Assembly: GCF_019090165.1 (NCBI RefSeq)
Contig: NZ_JAHRIB010000031.1
Location: forward strand, 54,879 to 118,878
Length of the DNA: 64,000 nucleotides
Origin: Streptomyces sp. BV286
GTDB lineage: Bacteria; Actinomycetota; Actinomycetes; Streptomycetales; Streptomycetaceae
Reading direction: 5' to 3'
The translations under genes and the position numbers were made by a program. The notes beneath the pieces are model-generated. The model did no database searches and was not told the origin of the DNA. It saw only the letters and a list, made by a program, of their open reading frames with translations. Positions 34,870 to 43,637 of this stretch are shown one piece after another; position 1 is the first letter of the stretch, and the number at the start of each line of letters is the position of its first letter.

Positions 34870-34877
34870 CGTTCAGG

Positions 34878-35843
34878 TCAACGCACCCTTCCGCGCGGCT
34901 TCAACGGCAGGGGCGGCAGTTCGGGAGCGGGCAGCGGACCACCGTCGTACCCCTTCACCTCGCCGAAGCGGGAGCCCTCCATCCAGTCCCGACGGGCCGC
35001 CTCGATCTCCTCCTGGGAGCGCCCGATGAAGTTCCACCACATGATCAGCTCCTCCTCGAACGGCTCGCCGCCGAGGAGCATCAGGCCGGCGTCCGACTCG
35101 GCCCGCAGGGGCAGTTCGGAGCGGCCGCAGCCCAGGTAGAGCATGGAACCGGGCAGCAGCGGCACCCCGTCCACGTGGACCTCGCCGGACATGGACAGCA
35201 CGGCGTACTCGAAGTCCGGCTCCAACGGCAGTCGTACGTCGGCACCTTGATCGAGCGTCAGATCGGCCCCGACGATCGGCGTGTACGTCGTCCCGGGTGA
35301 GACCGCCCCGTCGACGCCGCCCAGGATGAGCGTGGCCCGCAGGCCGGGGGCCGTCACGACGGGCAGCTCGCTGTGGTGTTCGAAACGCGGCTCGGTGTGG
35401 CGGTCGCTGTCGGGCAGGGCGACCCACAGCTGCGCGCCGTGCAGGAAACGGGCGTGCGGCCTGGGGCTCTCCTCCGAGTGGCTGATGGCCCGACCGGAGG
35501 TCATCAGGCCCAGTTCGCGGGGGCGGATCGCCTGCAGGCTGCCCGTGGAGTCGCGGTGCAGCACCTCCCCCTCGTGCAGCCAGCTGACGGTCTGCAGGCC
35601 CATGTGCGGATGCGGCGGGACCTGCATGCCGGGCTCGTCGGCGATGTCGTCGGGACCGTAGTGATCGACGAAGCACCAGGCGCCCACCATGCGTCGGCCC
35701 AGGTTGGGCAGCAGACGACGGACTTCGCTGGACTCGCCGAGCTTGACGCGGCGGGGGCTGAGGAGTTCGCGCACCGGTTCGGCCACGACGAAACCCCGGC
35801 CGCCGCACGGAGCGGGAACCGCCTCGCGATCAAGATTGCTCAT
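34878..35843 (-). CDS. Pirin-family cupin protein
   Basis: A 321-residue bicupin. The N-cupin metal site is in HPHMGLQTVSWLHEGEVLH, followed by ISHSEE. The C-terminal domain ends with GRSQEEIEAARRDWMEGSRFG, typical of pirins. Pirins act as Fe-dependent quercetinases or as redox/transcription co-factors. ATG at 35843 is preferred; a TTG at 35852 would add three residues. It stands alone with a terminator directly after it. Confidence 0.87.
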   Translation of the reverse strand: MSNLDREAVPAPCGGRGFVVAEPVRELLSPRRVKLGESSEVRRLLPNLGRRMVGAWCFVDHYGPDDIADEPGMQVPPHPHMGLQTVSWLHEGEVLHRDSTGSLQAIRPRELGLMTSGRAISHSEESPRPHARFLHGAQLWVALPDSDRHTEPRFEHHSELPVVTAPGLRATLILGGVDGAVSPGTTYTPIVGADLTLDQGADVRLPLEPDFEYAVLSMSGEVHVDGVPLLPGSMLYLGCGRSELPLRAESDAGLMLLGGEPFEEELIMWWNFIGRSQEEIEAARRDWMEGSRFGEVKGYDGGPLPAPELPPLPLKPRGRVR

Positions 35844-36071
35844 GGCGGACAACCTAGCCCTGCCGGGGAGGGTCCGTCAGGCCGTCCCCGCGCCCGTCGG
35901 CGGTCGCCCGGCCGGGAACCGGCGCACACGCCCCGGAACCCGCTCCGGCCGTCGCCCCCAGGGCGTCGGCTCCCCTCGGACACCCACTCGACGTACACCC
36001 TCCACCGCCACCCGCCAGTCGTGGAATATTCAACGAATGCGGGCGGTTCTGCCCGTCGAAGGAGGTCAGAC

Positions 36072-36419
36072 GTGGACACGACGTACTACGACCACGGGAC
36101 GGCCGCGGAGCGCTGGGAGCGCGCCCGGATGTTCTTCGACGCCAAGGACTACGCCGCCTCGGCGCGCGTTCTCGACGGCCTGGTCGAGGAGGTGCCCGAG
36201 CAGGTGGGGCCCCGCCTTCTGCTGGCCCGCGCGTACTACCACTCGGCCCAACTGGGCCGGGCGGAAGCACACTTGCGTGAGCTCGTCGAGCGTGACCCCG
36301 TGGAGCACTACGCCCGCCTCATGCTCGGCCGCACCCTGCAGCGCCAGGGCCGCGGCGACGAGGCCGAGCCCCACCTGCGGCTCGCCTCGGCCCTCACGGG
36401 GGATTTCGACTCGCTGTGA
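36072..36419 (+). CDS. Small TPR protein
   Basis: A 115-residue protein made of about three tetratricopeptide helix pairs (ARMFFDAKDYAASARVLDGL, ARAYYHSAQLGRAEAHLREL, MLGRTLQRQGRGDEAEPHL). Such proteins scaffold protein-protein contacts. A strong GAAGGAGG sits 6 nt before the GTG start. No neighbour suggests a partner. The gene stands alone and is convergent with the CNNM pair. Confidence 0.85.
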   Translation: MDTTYYDHGTAAERWERARMFFDAKDYAASARVLDGLVEEVPEQVGPRLLLARAYYHSAQLGRAEAHLRELVERDPVEHYARLMLGRTLQRQGRGDEAEPHLRLASALTGDFDSL

Positions 36420-36519
36420 GCGGCTGAGGGCCGGACGGGGGCCGTCTCCCGAGGTGGCGAAGGCCGCTGCCGTCTCCGCATCGCGGGAGCCCGGGGCCCG
36501 GCCACAGGCCGACGAACCG

Positions 36520-36563
36520 GAGCCGGGCAGGGGCCGGGCAGGAGCCGGGCAGGAGCCGGGCAG
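36520..36563. repeat. 11-bp tandem repeat (GAGCCGGGCAG) x4
   Basis: Four consecutive units of GAGCCGGGCAG, one with GGG in place of GAG at the start (36531-36541), run into a terminator hairpin. It is non-coding, between convergent genes. Confidence 0.85.
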
Positions 36564-36601
36564 GGGCCGGGGCCGCCGCGACAGGCGGGACCCCGGCCCC
36601 T
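36562..36601. terminator. Bidirectional hairpin terminator
   Basis: Outer stem AGGGGCCGGGG / CCCCGGCCCCT (11 bp) and inner stem CCGCC / GGCGG with a 2-nt bulge and 6-nt loop, just past the stop of the CNNM gene (36605) and facing the TPR gene. Confidence 0.75.
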
Positions 36602-36604
36602 CGC

Positions 36605-37627
36605 CTACACCCCCGCCCGGGGCTCCATCAGGTGGGCCAGCAGGTCGTCGAGGCTCACCAGGCCGGTCAGCCGGCCGTCCGCGTCCCGGACCACGGCCAG
36701 TGAGGCCCGGTGCTGTCTGAGCTGCTCGACGGCCTGCGCGAGCGTGTCGTCGGGGGCGAGTTCCGGCACCGGCCGGGCCAGGTCTCGGGCGCTCGCGGTG
36801 CGGCCACGGGAGCGGGCGATGAGCGCGTCACGGGCGTGCACCGAACCGAGGACCGTGCCGCCGTCCCGCACGAGCAGCCTGGTCCGGTTGCTGTCGCCCG
36901 ACACCTGGAGCACCGCTTCGACGTCGTCCTCCGGGGCCACCGACGCGATCCGTTCCGCGGGCACCTGGAGGTCGCGGACCGGCTGCTGGGGTGCGGTCAG
37001 CGAACTGGTGATGAGCCGGGAGTCCTCCCCGCTGATCAGGCCGAGCCGTTCCGACTCGGCCACCAGGTGCGTGAGCTGCTCCCGGTCGTGCACGGAGGCC
37101 AGCTCGTCGCGCGGGGTGACCTTGCAGAGCCGCACCAGCGCGTTGCTCACCCGGTTGAGCAGCGAGATCAACGGCCGTACGACCCGGATCACGGCCCTGA
37201 AGGACGGTGTGAGCAGCATGGCGGAGCGCTCGGGGTGGGCGATGGCCCAGGACTTGGGCGCCATCTCGCCGAGCACCATGTGCAGGAACACCACGACGAC
37301 CATCGCGAGGGCGAAGGAGACGCCGTAGCTCAGTCCGCTCGGCAGTCCCAGCCGTTGCAGCAGCGGGTCGAGTTCGTGCGACACGGCGGGCTTGGACACC
37401 GAACCGAGGCCCAGCGTGCAGATGGTGATGCCGAGCTGGGCGCCGGCGAGCATCAGGGACAGCTCGCGCATCCCGGCCAGCGCGGCTTTGGCGCCTCGCT
37501 GGCCGGCCGCCGCGGCCTGTTCCAGCCGGTGCCGCTTGGCGGCCACCAGAGCGAACTCCGCGGCGACGAAGAACCCGCTGCCGACGAGCAGCAGCACGGT
37601 GACGAAGAGGGCCATGGGGAAGCTCAT
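36605..37627 (-). CDS. CNNM/CorC-family membrane protein, short form
   Basis: A 340-residue protein. DUF21 (CNNM) membrane domain, with three or four spans in the first ~170 residues and conserved LAGAQLGITICTLGLGSV, is followed by a CBS pair (~200-335). It ends right after CBS and lacks the CorC_HlyC domain found in its upstream paralogue. CNNM/CorC proteins are linked to Mg2+ or Co2+ efflux. ATG at 37627 overlaps the paralogue's stop (ATGA), so the two are made together and may form a heterodimer. Confidence 0.85.
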   Translation of the reverse strand: MSFPMALFVTVLLLVGSGFFVAAEFALVAAKRHRLEQAAAAGQRGAKAALAGMRELSLMLAGAQLGITICTLGLGSVSKPAVSHELDPLLQRLGLPSGLSYGVSFALAMVVVVFLHMVLGEMAPKSWAIAHPERSAMLLTPSFRAVIRVVRPLISLLNRVSNALVRLCKVTPRDELASVHDREQLTHLVAESERLGLISGEDSRLITSSLTAPQQPVRDLQVPAERIASVAPEDDVEAVLQVSGDSNRTRLLVRDGGTVLGSVHARDALIARSRGRTASARDLARPVPELAPDDTLAQAVEQLRQHRASLAVVRDADGRLTGLVSLDDLLAHLMEPRAGV

Positions 37628-38928
37628 GCGCGGTCCTCCCCGAGGGCGAGGCGCACCCGTTCCGGCACGTGCCGGTCCAGGGCCCGTACGTCGATCACCG
37701 CTCGGCCGCCCGCGGGCAGTTCGACGACGATCCGGTCGCCGATGGCCGGGAAGCGCCCGAGACGGTCCACGACGAGGCCCGCCACGGTGTCGTAGTCGTC
37801 GTCCTCGGGCAGCTCGACGCCGGTGGCCTCGGCGACCTCGTCCAGCCGTCGCCGGGCGTCCACGATCCAGCCGTCGCCGTCGGCGACGGCCACCTCGGTC
37901 ACGGTGTCGGACTCGTCGGCGATGTCGCCGACGAGTTCCTCGGCGATGTCCTCGTACGTCACGATGCCGGCCACGCCGCCGTGTTCGTCGAGCACGACGG
38001 CGAACTCGTCGTCCCGCTCCCGCATCCTCGCCACCGCGTCCGGCAGGGGCAGCGTGTCCGGCAGAACCAGGGGGACGCGGGCCAGTTCAGCCGCTCTGGC
38101 GTTGTCCTCGGCGCGCGTCAGCTCGCGTACGCCGAGGACGCCCGTCATGTCGTCCGGATGGTCGCCGAGGACCGGGTAGTTGGAGTGCCCGTGCACGGCG
38201 ATCAGCTCGATCGCCTCGGCGGCCGTGGCGTCTGCGCGGACGAACACCGCCTTGGTGCGCGGCACCATCACCTCGTCCAGCGTCCGCTCGGAGAACTCCA
38301 GGACGTGGTCGACCAGGTCCGCGGTCTCGCGGGGCAACCGCCCCTGCTCGTGGGACTCGCCGATGAGGTGGCCGAGCTCCTCCAGGGTCGCGCCGTGGTG
38401 CAGTTCCTCGACCGGTTCGATGCCGACCCGGCGCAGCAGCCGGTTCGCGGCGCCGTCGAAGAGGCGCACGACAGGGCCGACGACCTTGAGATACGCGATG
38501 GTGGAGCCGGCCAGCGACTTGGCGAGGCGCTCCGGCACGGCGAGCGCCAGGTTCTTCGGGGCCAGCTCGCCGAGGACCATCTGCAGGACGGTCGCCGCGA
38601 CGAAGGCGAGGACCACGGAGATGCCGGTGACCGCCCCGTCCGGGATGCCCATGCCGGTGAGCACGGGCCTGAGCAGCGCGGACACGGAGGGCTCGGCGAG
38701 AAAGCCGACGACCAGGCCGGTGACGGTGATGCCGAGCTGGGCGCCCGACAGCATGAAGGACAGCCGCTCCAGGACCGTCAGGGCGCGGGCGGCCCGGCGG
38801 TCGCCCGCCGCGGCCTCACGCGCGAGGGCGAGCCGGTCGGCGGCGACGTACGCGAACTCCTGGGCGACGAAGTAGCCGGTGCCGGCCGTGAGCAGAAGGA
38901 CGGCCAGCAGGCCGAGAGCGGCACTCAT
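37624..38928 (-). CDS. CNNM/CorC-family membrane protein, full-length form
   Basis: A 434-residue protein with DUF21 membrane domain (LSGAQLGITVTGLVVGF), two CBS domains (~215-340) and a C-terminal CorC_HlyC domain (~345-425, GWIVDARRRLDEVAEATG). It is probably a Mg2+/divalent-cation efflux or sensing protein; older names call these hemolysins without good reason. It is the first gene of a two-gene operon with the short paralogue. No obvious magnesium riboswitch is seen upstream. Confidence 0.87.
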   Translation of the reverse strand: MSAALGLLAVLLLTAGTGYFVAQEFAYVAADRLALAREAAAGDRRAARALTVLERLSFMLSGAQLGITVTGLVVGFLAEPSVSALLRPVLTGMGIPDGAVTGISVVLAFVAATVLQMVLGELAPKNLALAVPERLAKSLAGSTIAYLKVVGPVVRLFDGAANRLLRRVGIEPVEELHHGATLEELGHLIGESHEQGRLPRETADLVDHVLEFSERTLDEVMVPRTKAVFVRADATAAEAIELIAVHGHSNYPVLGDHPDDMTGVLGVRELTRAEDNARAAELARVPLVLPDTLPLPDAVARMRERDDEFAVVLDEHGGVAGIVTYEDIAEELVGDIADESDTVTEVAVADGDGWIVDARRRLDEVAEATGVELPEDDDYDTVAGLVVDRLGRFPAIGDRIVVELPAGGRAVIDVRALDRHVPERVRLALGEDRA

Positions 38929-39067
38929 CGAGCACCACCCCGCCGAGTGCCGTGTTCAGGGAAGAAAGGGCGGGATGGTCCGGGACTGTGTCCCGGGGGG
39001 TCCGTCGGTCTGGCGGACAAGAAAGGGCTCCTCAGGGTCGTTCTGTCCTGGAGGAACGATTCTCGTC

Positions 39068-39096
39068 GTCCGCCGGTTCCCCTGCCACCGGCGGAC
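39068..39096 (-). terminator. Hairpin terminator after the PepSY gene
   Basis: A 10-bp perfect stem GTCCGCCGGT / ACCGGCGGAC with a 9-nt loop, 40 bp downstream of the PepSY stop on the minus strand. Confidence 0.65.
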
Positions 39097-39135
39097 CGCC
39101 CGGCCCGGGCCCACCGGCGGCAGGCCCGGTGCCGG

Positions 39136-40545
39136 CTACTTCACGGCCTCCTTGGACGGCCCGTAGGTGCGCTTGCCACGGCGGTACGCGATCTCGCCCA
39201 GGACCACGTCCACCGCGATGAAGGCCGCCAGCGGGATACCGAGGAGCGGGACGAAGTACCCGAGGACGGCGATGCCCGCCATCAGCGGGACGAGGACGTG
39301 CGCGGGGACCTGCTGCCAGGCGCCGCGCGGGACGGGACGGCCGAAGGCCGAGGCGCGGCCCCGCTGCCACCACATGCGGTAGCCCCACAGGATCAGCAGG
39401 ATCAGGCTGAGGGCGAGGGCCATCAGGACCAGCTGGTTGACGATGCCGAAGAGGACGCCGGTGTGCGCGTCGATGCCCCAGCGGGTGAGCTTCGCCAGCA
39501 CCGGGTAGTCGGCGAAGCGCACGGTGTCGGCCACCTCGCCGGTCGTCGGGTCGACCGCGACCGCGTCCTGCTTGGTGGGCCAGCTGCGCTGGACCTGCCT
39601 GACGACGTAGGCCGACGAGGCGTCGGCGGGCGGGACGATCTCCACCGGGTCGCCCAGGCCCTTGGCACGCGCGGCGGCCAGCACCTTGTCGAGGCCGACG
39701 CCGTGCTCGACACCGCCCTCTGCCGCACCGGCTCCGTGGCCGGAGTGCTCGCCGCCCGTGGCGGCCGACACCGACGGGGTCGCCTGACGGAGCGAGGTGC
39801 GCAGCTCGTCGATGTTCGCTCCGGCGTACGTCGACCAGGTCAGGCCTGTCGCGGAGAGGAAGAGGAAGCCGAGTGCGGCCCAGACGCCGACCGTGCCGTG
39901 CAGCCCGAGCGTGCGGCGGCGGCCGCTGGTCCCGCGTATCTTGCGCTGCGAGCGACGGCGGCCGAACCAGAGCACCAGGCCGCCCGCCGCGATGACCCCC
40001 AGCCAGCTGGCGGCGAGCTCGCTGTAGAGCCGCCCGTTGTCGCCGAGCTTCAGGTTCGCGTGGAACTCGTCGATCCAGGTGCGCAGCGGCAGGGCCCCGG
40101 TGGATCCGTACTGTTCGAGCGCGCCGCGCACCTTGGCGGTGTACGGGTCGACGAACACGGCGAGGGTGTGGGTCTCGCCGATGCCGGAGACACCGGACAG
40201 CATCACCCTGGTGGTCTCGTCGTCCTCGGGCGACGGGCGCACGGCGGAGACCGTGCCCTCCGGGTGGGCCTTGCGGGCGGCGGCCACCTGCTCGGATATC
40301 GGCAGCTTCTCGTCCCCCACCGGGACGGTCATCTCGTGCGAGTACAGGATCTTCTCGGCCTGGAACGACGCCGCGTACAGGAATCCGGTCGTGGCGGCGA
40401 CCAGCAGGAACGGGGCGACGAGCACTCCGGCGTAGAAGTGCAGCCGAAGCACCAGCGGGCGCAGCGGCGCCCAGGCACCGCGTCCGGGGGCGGGGGTGAC
40501 GGGTCGTGTGGACTCGTCCGTCTCGGTCGTGGGAGCGATGGACAT
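39136..40545 (-). CDS. PepSY-associated transmembrane protein
   Basis: A 469-residue membrane protein with about four main helices. The first span starts LHFYAGVLVAPFLLVAATTGFLY, the motif of PepSY-TM/PiuB iron-regulated proteins. Periplasmic PepSY-like segments follow (EQVAAARKAHPEGTVSAV; AVDPTTGEVADTVRF). Further spans include LGVIAAGGLVLWFG and LHGTVGVWAALGFLFLSATG. A His/Gly-rich loop (GGEHSGHGAGAAEGGVEHG) may bind metal. The family is linked to ferric-siderophore reduction and metal handling. A short direct repeat lies about 100 bp upstream. Confidence 0.82.
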   Translation of the reverse strand: MSIAPTTETDESTRPVTPAPGRGAWAPLRPLVLRLHFYAGVLVAPFLLVAATTGFLYAASFQAEKILYSHEMTVPVGDEKLPISEQVAAARKAHPEGTVSAVRPSPEDDETTRVMLSGVSGIGETHTLAVFVDPYTAKVRGALEQYGSTGALPLRTWIDEFHANLKLGDNGRLYSELAASWLGVIAAGGLVLWFGRRRSQRKIRGTSGRRRTLGLHGTVGVWAALGFLFLSATGLTWSTYAGANIDELRTSLRQATPSVSAATGGEHSGHGAGAAEGGVEHGVGLDKVLAAARAKGLGDPVEIVPPADASSAYVVRQVQRSWPTKQDAVAVDPTTGEVADTVRFADYPVLAKLTRWGIDAHTGVLFGIVNQLVLMALALSLILLILWGYRMWWQRGRASAFGRPVPRGAWQQVPAHVLVPLMAGIAVLGYFVPLLGIPLAAFIAVDVVLGEIAYRRGKRTYGPSKEAVK

Positions 40546-40647
40546 CGGCTGGCTTCTCCGGTCGGGCAGGGGACGACGGGCCGTACTCGGCCGTTGCGGT
40601 GCAGTGGTCGGTGAGCGGGGCAGTCGAGTTCCCGGAGATTCGTGTGA

Positions 40648-40666
40648 CGTGGGTCACGTGGGTCAC
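40648..40666. promoter_or_regulatory. Direct/inverted repeat upstream of the PepSY gene
   Basis: CGTGGGTCA occurs twice head-to-tail (40648-40656, 40657-40665), and with the preceding GTGAC makes the dyad GTGAC-GTGG-GTCAC (40644-40657). It lies in the 315-bp divergent gap between the PepSY gene and def, in which I see nothing else. It may be an operator; the regulator is unknown. Confidence 0.4.
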
Positions 40667-40860
40667 GACTCCCGGGCGCCGGAGGCGGGCGGGGCGACCG
40701 GGGCCCGGCGGTCCCGGTCCGTGCGGCGGCAGGAGGGCGCTGGACGGGTGCGGAAGGGCGACGCCCCGCGCCTGCGAGGCCCCGTGACACCGGGGAGCCG
40801 CCGCGCTTCCCTCAGAGAGCCGCCTCGCACGCCCCGGTGCCGGCTTGGCATGCTGGCGCG

Positions 40861-41502
40861 ATGGCATCCTCCAGTGAACCCACGTCCCTCAGCGCCCGAG
40901 TGGAGGAACTCCTCTCCCGTACGGGGCCGTTGCCGATCGTCGCCGCCGGTGATCCCGTGCTGCGGCACGCGGCCGAGCCCTTCGACGGCCAGCTGGACCC
41001 GGCGCTCCTGGCCCGCTTCGTCGTGGCCCTGCGCGAGACGATGCGCGCGGCGCCGGGGGTCGGCCTGGCCGCACCCCAGGTGGGCGTCCCGCTGCGCCTG
41101 GCGGTGATCGAGGACCCGGCGCCGGTCCCGGACGAGATCCGCGAGGTGCGCGGCCGGGTGCCACTGCCGTTCCGCGTCCTGGTCAATCCGTCGTACGAGC
41201 CCGTGGGCCCGGCTCGTGCCGCGTTCTTCGAGGGGTGCCTGAGCGTGCCGGGCTGGCAGGCGGTGGTGGCCCGGCCGGCCGAGGTGCGGCTGTCGGCTCA
41301 GGACGAGCACGGGAACCGGGTGGACGAGGTGTTCACGGGGTGGCCCGCGCGCATCGTCCAGCACGAGACGGACCACCTGGACGGCACGCTCTACCTCGAC
41401 CGCGCGGAACTGCGGTCGTTGTCCTCCAACGAGGCGATGGCGGCCCGGTGGGCACAGCCGACCCCGGCGCAGGCGGCGAGGGCCCTGGGCTTCCCTCTCT
41501 GA
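40861..41502 (+). CDS. def: Peptide deformylase
   Basis: A 213-residue deformylase removing the N-formyl group from nascent proteins. All three family motifs are intact: GVGLAAPQVG, EGCLSVPG (Cys126, metal ligand) and QHETDHLDG (His168, Glu169, His172). An N-terminal extension of about 25 residues precedes the fold. ATG at 40861 is preferred. Streptomycetes often carry several def paralogues, so this may not be the essential copy; there is no fmt gene next to it. Confidence 0.93.
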   Translation: MASSSEPTSLSARVEELLSRTGPLPIVAAGDPVLRHAAEPFDGQLDPALLARFVVALRETMRAAPGVGLAAPQVGVPLRLAVIEDPAPVPDEIREVRGRVPLPFRVLVNPSYEPVGPARAAFFEGCLSVPGWQAVVARPAEVRLSAQDEHGNRVDEVFTGWPARIVQHETDHLDGTLYLDRAELRSLSSNEAMAARWAQPTPAQAARALGFPL

Positions 41503-41658
41503 CTCCGCTCCGGACGGACCCTCGCACCGGATCCACCGAGGTGTGCGGCCGACGCCCGGCGAGGCGGCCCCGGACGCCCGCACCCCGCCCCTGTCCGGCG
41601 AGGGCTGCGCTCAGCTCCGGGGCCGGAGTGCGTGCGGGCATGGGGTGCGTGCGGGCCG

Positions 41659-43095
41659 TCACTTCCCGTCGCGGTACGCCTCCAGCAGCCTCAGCCACAC
41701 CTCGCTGACCGTCGGGTACGACGGCACCGCGTGCCAGAGCCGGCTCACCGGGACCTCGCCGGCCACCGCGATCGTGGCGGAGTGGATCAACTCACCGACT
41801 CCCGGGCCGACGAACGTGACACCGCGCAGCGTCTCGGTGTCCAGGTCGACGATCATCCGGGCGCGGCCCCGGTAGCCGTCGGCGTAGAGGCCGGCGCCGG
41901 AGACCGAGGAGAGGTCCACGTCGACCGCCCTCACCCGGTGGCCCGCCTGCTCGGCCTCGGCGAGGGAGAGGCCCACCGAGGCGGCCTCCGGGTCGGTGAA
42001 GACCACCTGGGGGACGGCGGCGTGGTCGGCGGTCGCCGCGTGGGCGCCCCAGGGGTCGGTCTCCAGGAGCGGGACGCCGGCCGCGCGGGCGGCGATGGCG
42101 GCGCCCGCGATACGGGCCTGGTACTTGCCCTGGTGAGTGAGCAGGGCGCGGTGGTTGACGTCGCCGACCGCGTAGAGCCACTCGCTGCCCGTGACCCGGC
42201 AGCTGTCGTCGACCGGCAGCCAGGAACCGGGGTCGATGCCGACCGTCTCGAGTCCGAGGTCGTCGGTGCGCGGGGCCCGTCCGGTGGCGAAGAGGATCTC
42301 GTCGGCCTCGATGCGGTCGCCGGTGTCCGTGGTGACCACGACGGTCGCACCCTCTCGTGTCACCGACTCGACCGAGGTACCCGTGCGTACGTCAGCGCCC
42401 GCCTCCGTGAGCGCCTCAGCGACCAGTTCCCCGGCGAAGGGCTCCATGCGGGGCAGCAGGCCCTTGCCGCGGACGAGGACGGTGACGCGGGAGCCGAGGG
42501 CCTGCCAGGCGGTGGCCATCTCCACACCGACGACACCGCCGCCGACGACCACGAGGCGGCCGGGCACGGCCTGCGCGCTGGTGGCCTCACGGCTCGTCCA
42601 GGGCTTGACCTCGTCGATTCCCGGCAGGTCGGGCAGCACGGCGCGGGTGCCGGTGCTCACGGCCACGGCGTGCCGGGCCGTGAGTACGCGCCGCTCCCCG
42701 TCGGAGCCCTCGACCGTGACCCGGCGCGGCCCGTCGAGCCGGCCGTGTCCTCGGTAGAGGTCGGCTCCGACGCTGTCGAGCCACTGGACCTGGCCGTCGT
42801 CCTTCCAGTTCGAGGTGTAGTAGTCGCGGTGGGCGAGGACCGCGGCGGCGTCGAGGGGGCCCTGCACGGCCTGGCGCAGGCCGGGTACGCGGCGTGCGTC
42901 CGCGCGGGCGATGACCGGGCGCAGCAGGGCCTTGCTGGGCATGCAGGCCCAGTACGAGCACTCGCCGCCGACCAGTTCGCTCTCCACGATCGCGGTGGAG
43001 AGGCCCGCCGCGCGGGCGCGGTCGGCGACGTTCTCCCCCACGGGCCCGGCCCCGAGCACCACGACGTCGTACGCGATGGTTTCCGTTTCCGTCAT
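41659..43095 (-). CDS. FAD-dependent disulfide reductase with atypical active site
   Basis: A 478-residue class-I pyridine nucleotide-disulfide oxidoreductase. FAD site VVVLGAGPVGENVA, redox pair GGECSYWACMPSK (Cys46, Cys51, canonical CxxxxC spacing), NAD(P) site VVVGGGVVGVEMA, then YAVGDVNH. In lipoamide dehydrogenase and relatives the C-terminal motif is H-P-T-x-x-E; here it is YPTVSE with Tyr460 in place of the catalytic His, Glu465 kept, and another His at 455. It is divergent from thioredoxin at 123 bp, so a thiol partner is plausible. The true substrate is unknown. ATG at 43095. Confidence 0.85.
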   Translation of the reverse strand: MTETETIAYDVVVLGAGPVGENVADRARAAGLSTAIVESELVGGECSYWACMPSKALLRPVIARADARRVPGLRQAVQGPLDAAAVLAHRDYYTSNWKDDGQVQWLDSVGADLYRGHGRLDGPRRVTVEGSDGERRVLTARHAVAVSTGTRAVLPDLPGIDEVKPWTSREATSAQAVPGRLVVVGGGVVGVEMATAWQALGSRVTVLVRGKGLLPRMEPFAGELVAEALTEAGADVRTGTSVESVTREGATVVVTTDTGDRIEADEILFATGRAPRTDDLGLETVGIDPGSWLPVDDSCRVTGSEWLYAVGDVNHRALLTHQGKYQARIAGAAIAARAAGVPLLETDPWGAHAATADHAAVPQVVFTDPEAASVGLSLAEAEQAGHRVRAVDVDLSSVSGAGLYADGYRGRARMIVDLDTETLRGVTFVGPGVGELIHSATIAVAGEVPVSRLWHAVPSYPTVSEVWLRLLEAYRDGK

Positions 43096-43145
43096 GGGGT
43101 CAGTCTGGTCGTTGGTGTGGGCCGTGGCCACACGGGTACGTGCGC

Positions 43146-43171
43146 GGAATACGCCGCCGGCCGTCACCGTT
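43146..43171 (+). promoter_or_regulatory. Sigma-R-type promoter of the thioredoxin gene
   Basis: GGAAT (43146-43150), exactly 18 bp, then GTT (43169-43171): the textbook sigma-R consensus GGAAT-N18-GTT of Streptomyces thiol-stress genes. Initiation would give a 5' leader of about 40 nt before the ATG at 43219. Confidence 0.8.
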
Positions 43172-43218
43172 GTCGACAGCGGCCCCGCCCCGACCCCAAG
43201 GAAGAGGGAATCAACGCC

Positions 43219-43593
43219 ATGAGCAGCACCGTGGAGCTCACCAAGGAGAACTTCGACCAGACGGTCACGGACAACGGATTCGTCCTGATCGACTTCTGGG
43301 CGTCCTGGTGCGGTCCGTGCCGGCAGTTCGCCCCGGTCTACGAGAAGGCGGCGCAGGCCAATCCCGACCTGGTCTTCGCCAAGGTGGACACGGAGGCGCA
43401 GCCGGAGCTGGCCGCGGCCTTCAACATCCAGTCGATCCCGACGCTGATGATCGTCCGCGACCAGGTGGCGGTCTTCGCCCAGCCCGGGGCGCTGCCCGAG
43501 GCCGCGCTGGAGGACGTCATCGGTCAGGCCCGGCAGCTGGACATGGACGAGGTCCGCAAGTCCGTCGCCGAACAGCAGGAGCAGGCCAAGTAG
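43219..43593 (+). CDS. trxC: Thioredoxin
   Basis: A 124-residue thioredoxin with the active site WCGPC (Cys31, Cys34) and cis-proline motif SIPTL. The C-terminal helix is extended (DEVRKSVAEQQEQAK). It reduces protein disulfides in the cytoplasm. A sigma-R-type promoter lies upstream and a flavin disulfide reductase is divergent. The symbol trxC follows my recollection of the sigma-R-controlled S. coelicolor gene and is less sure than the function. Confidence 0.92.
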   Translation: MSSTVELTKENFDQTVTDNGFVLIDFWASWCGPCRQFAPVYEKAAQANPDLVFAKVDTEAQPELAAAFNIQSIPTLMIVRDQVAVFAQPGALPEAALEDVIGQARQLDMDEVRKSVAEQQEQAK

Positions 43594-43620
43594 TCCCGGA
43601 CCCGTCGGTGACGCCCCTGC

Positions 43621-43637
43621 CCGGTGGTGATCACCGG
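43621..43637. terminator. Short hairpin between trx and pobA
   Basis: CCGGTG-GTGAT-CACCGG, a 6-bp stem with 5-nt loop, 27 bp after the thioredoxin stop and overlapping the convergent pobA stop codon. A weak bidirectional terminator. Confidence 0.5.

Noticed and set aside
40546..40860. Additional gene in the PepSY-def divergent gap
   Set aside because: Frames here run antisense into flanking genes and show no independent start or family motif.
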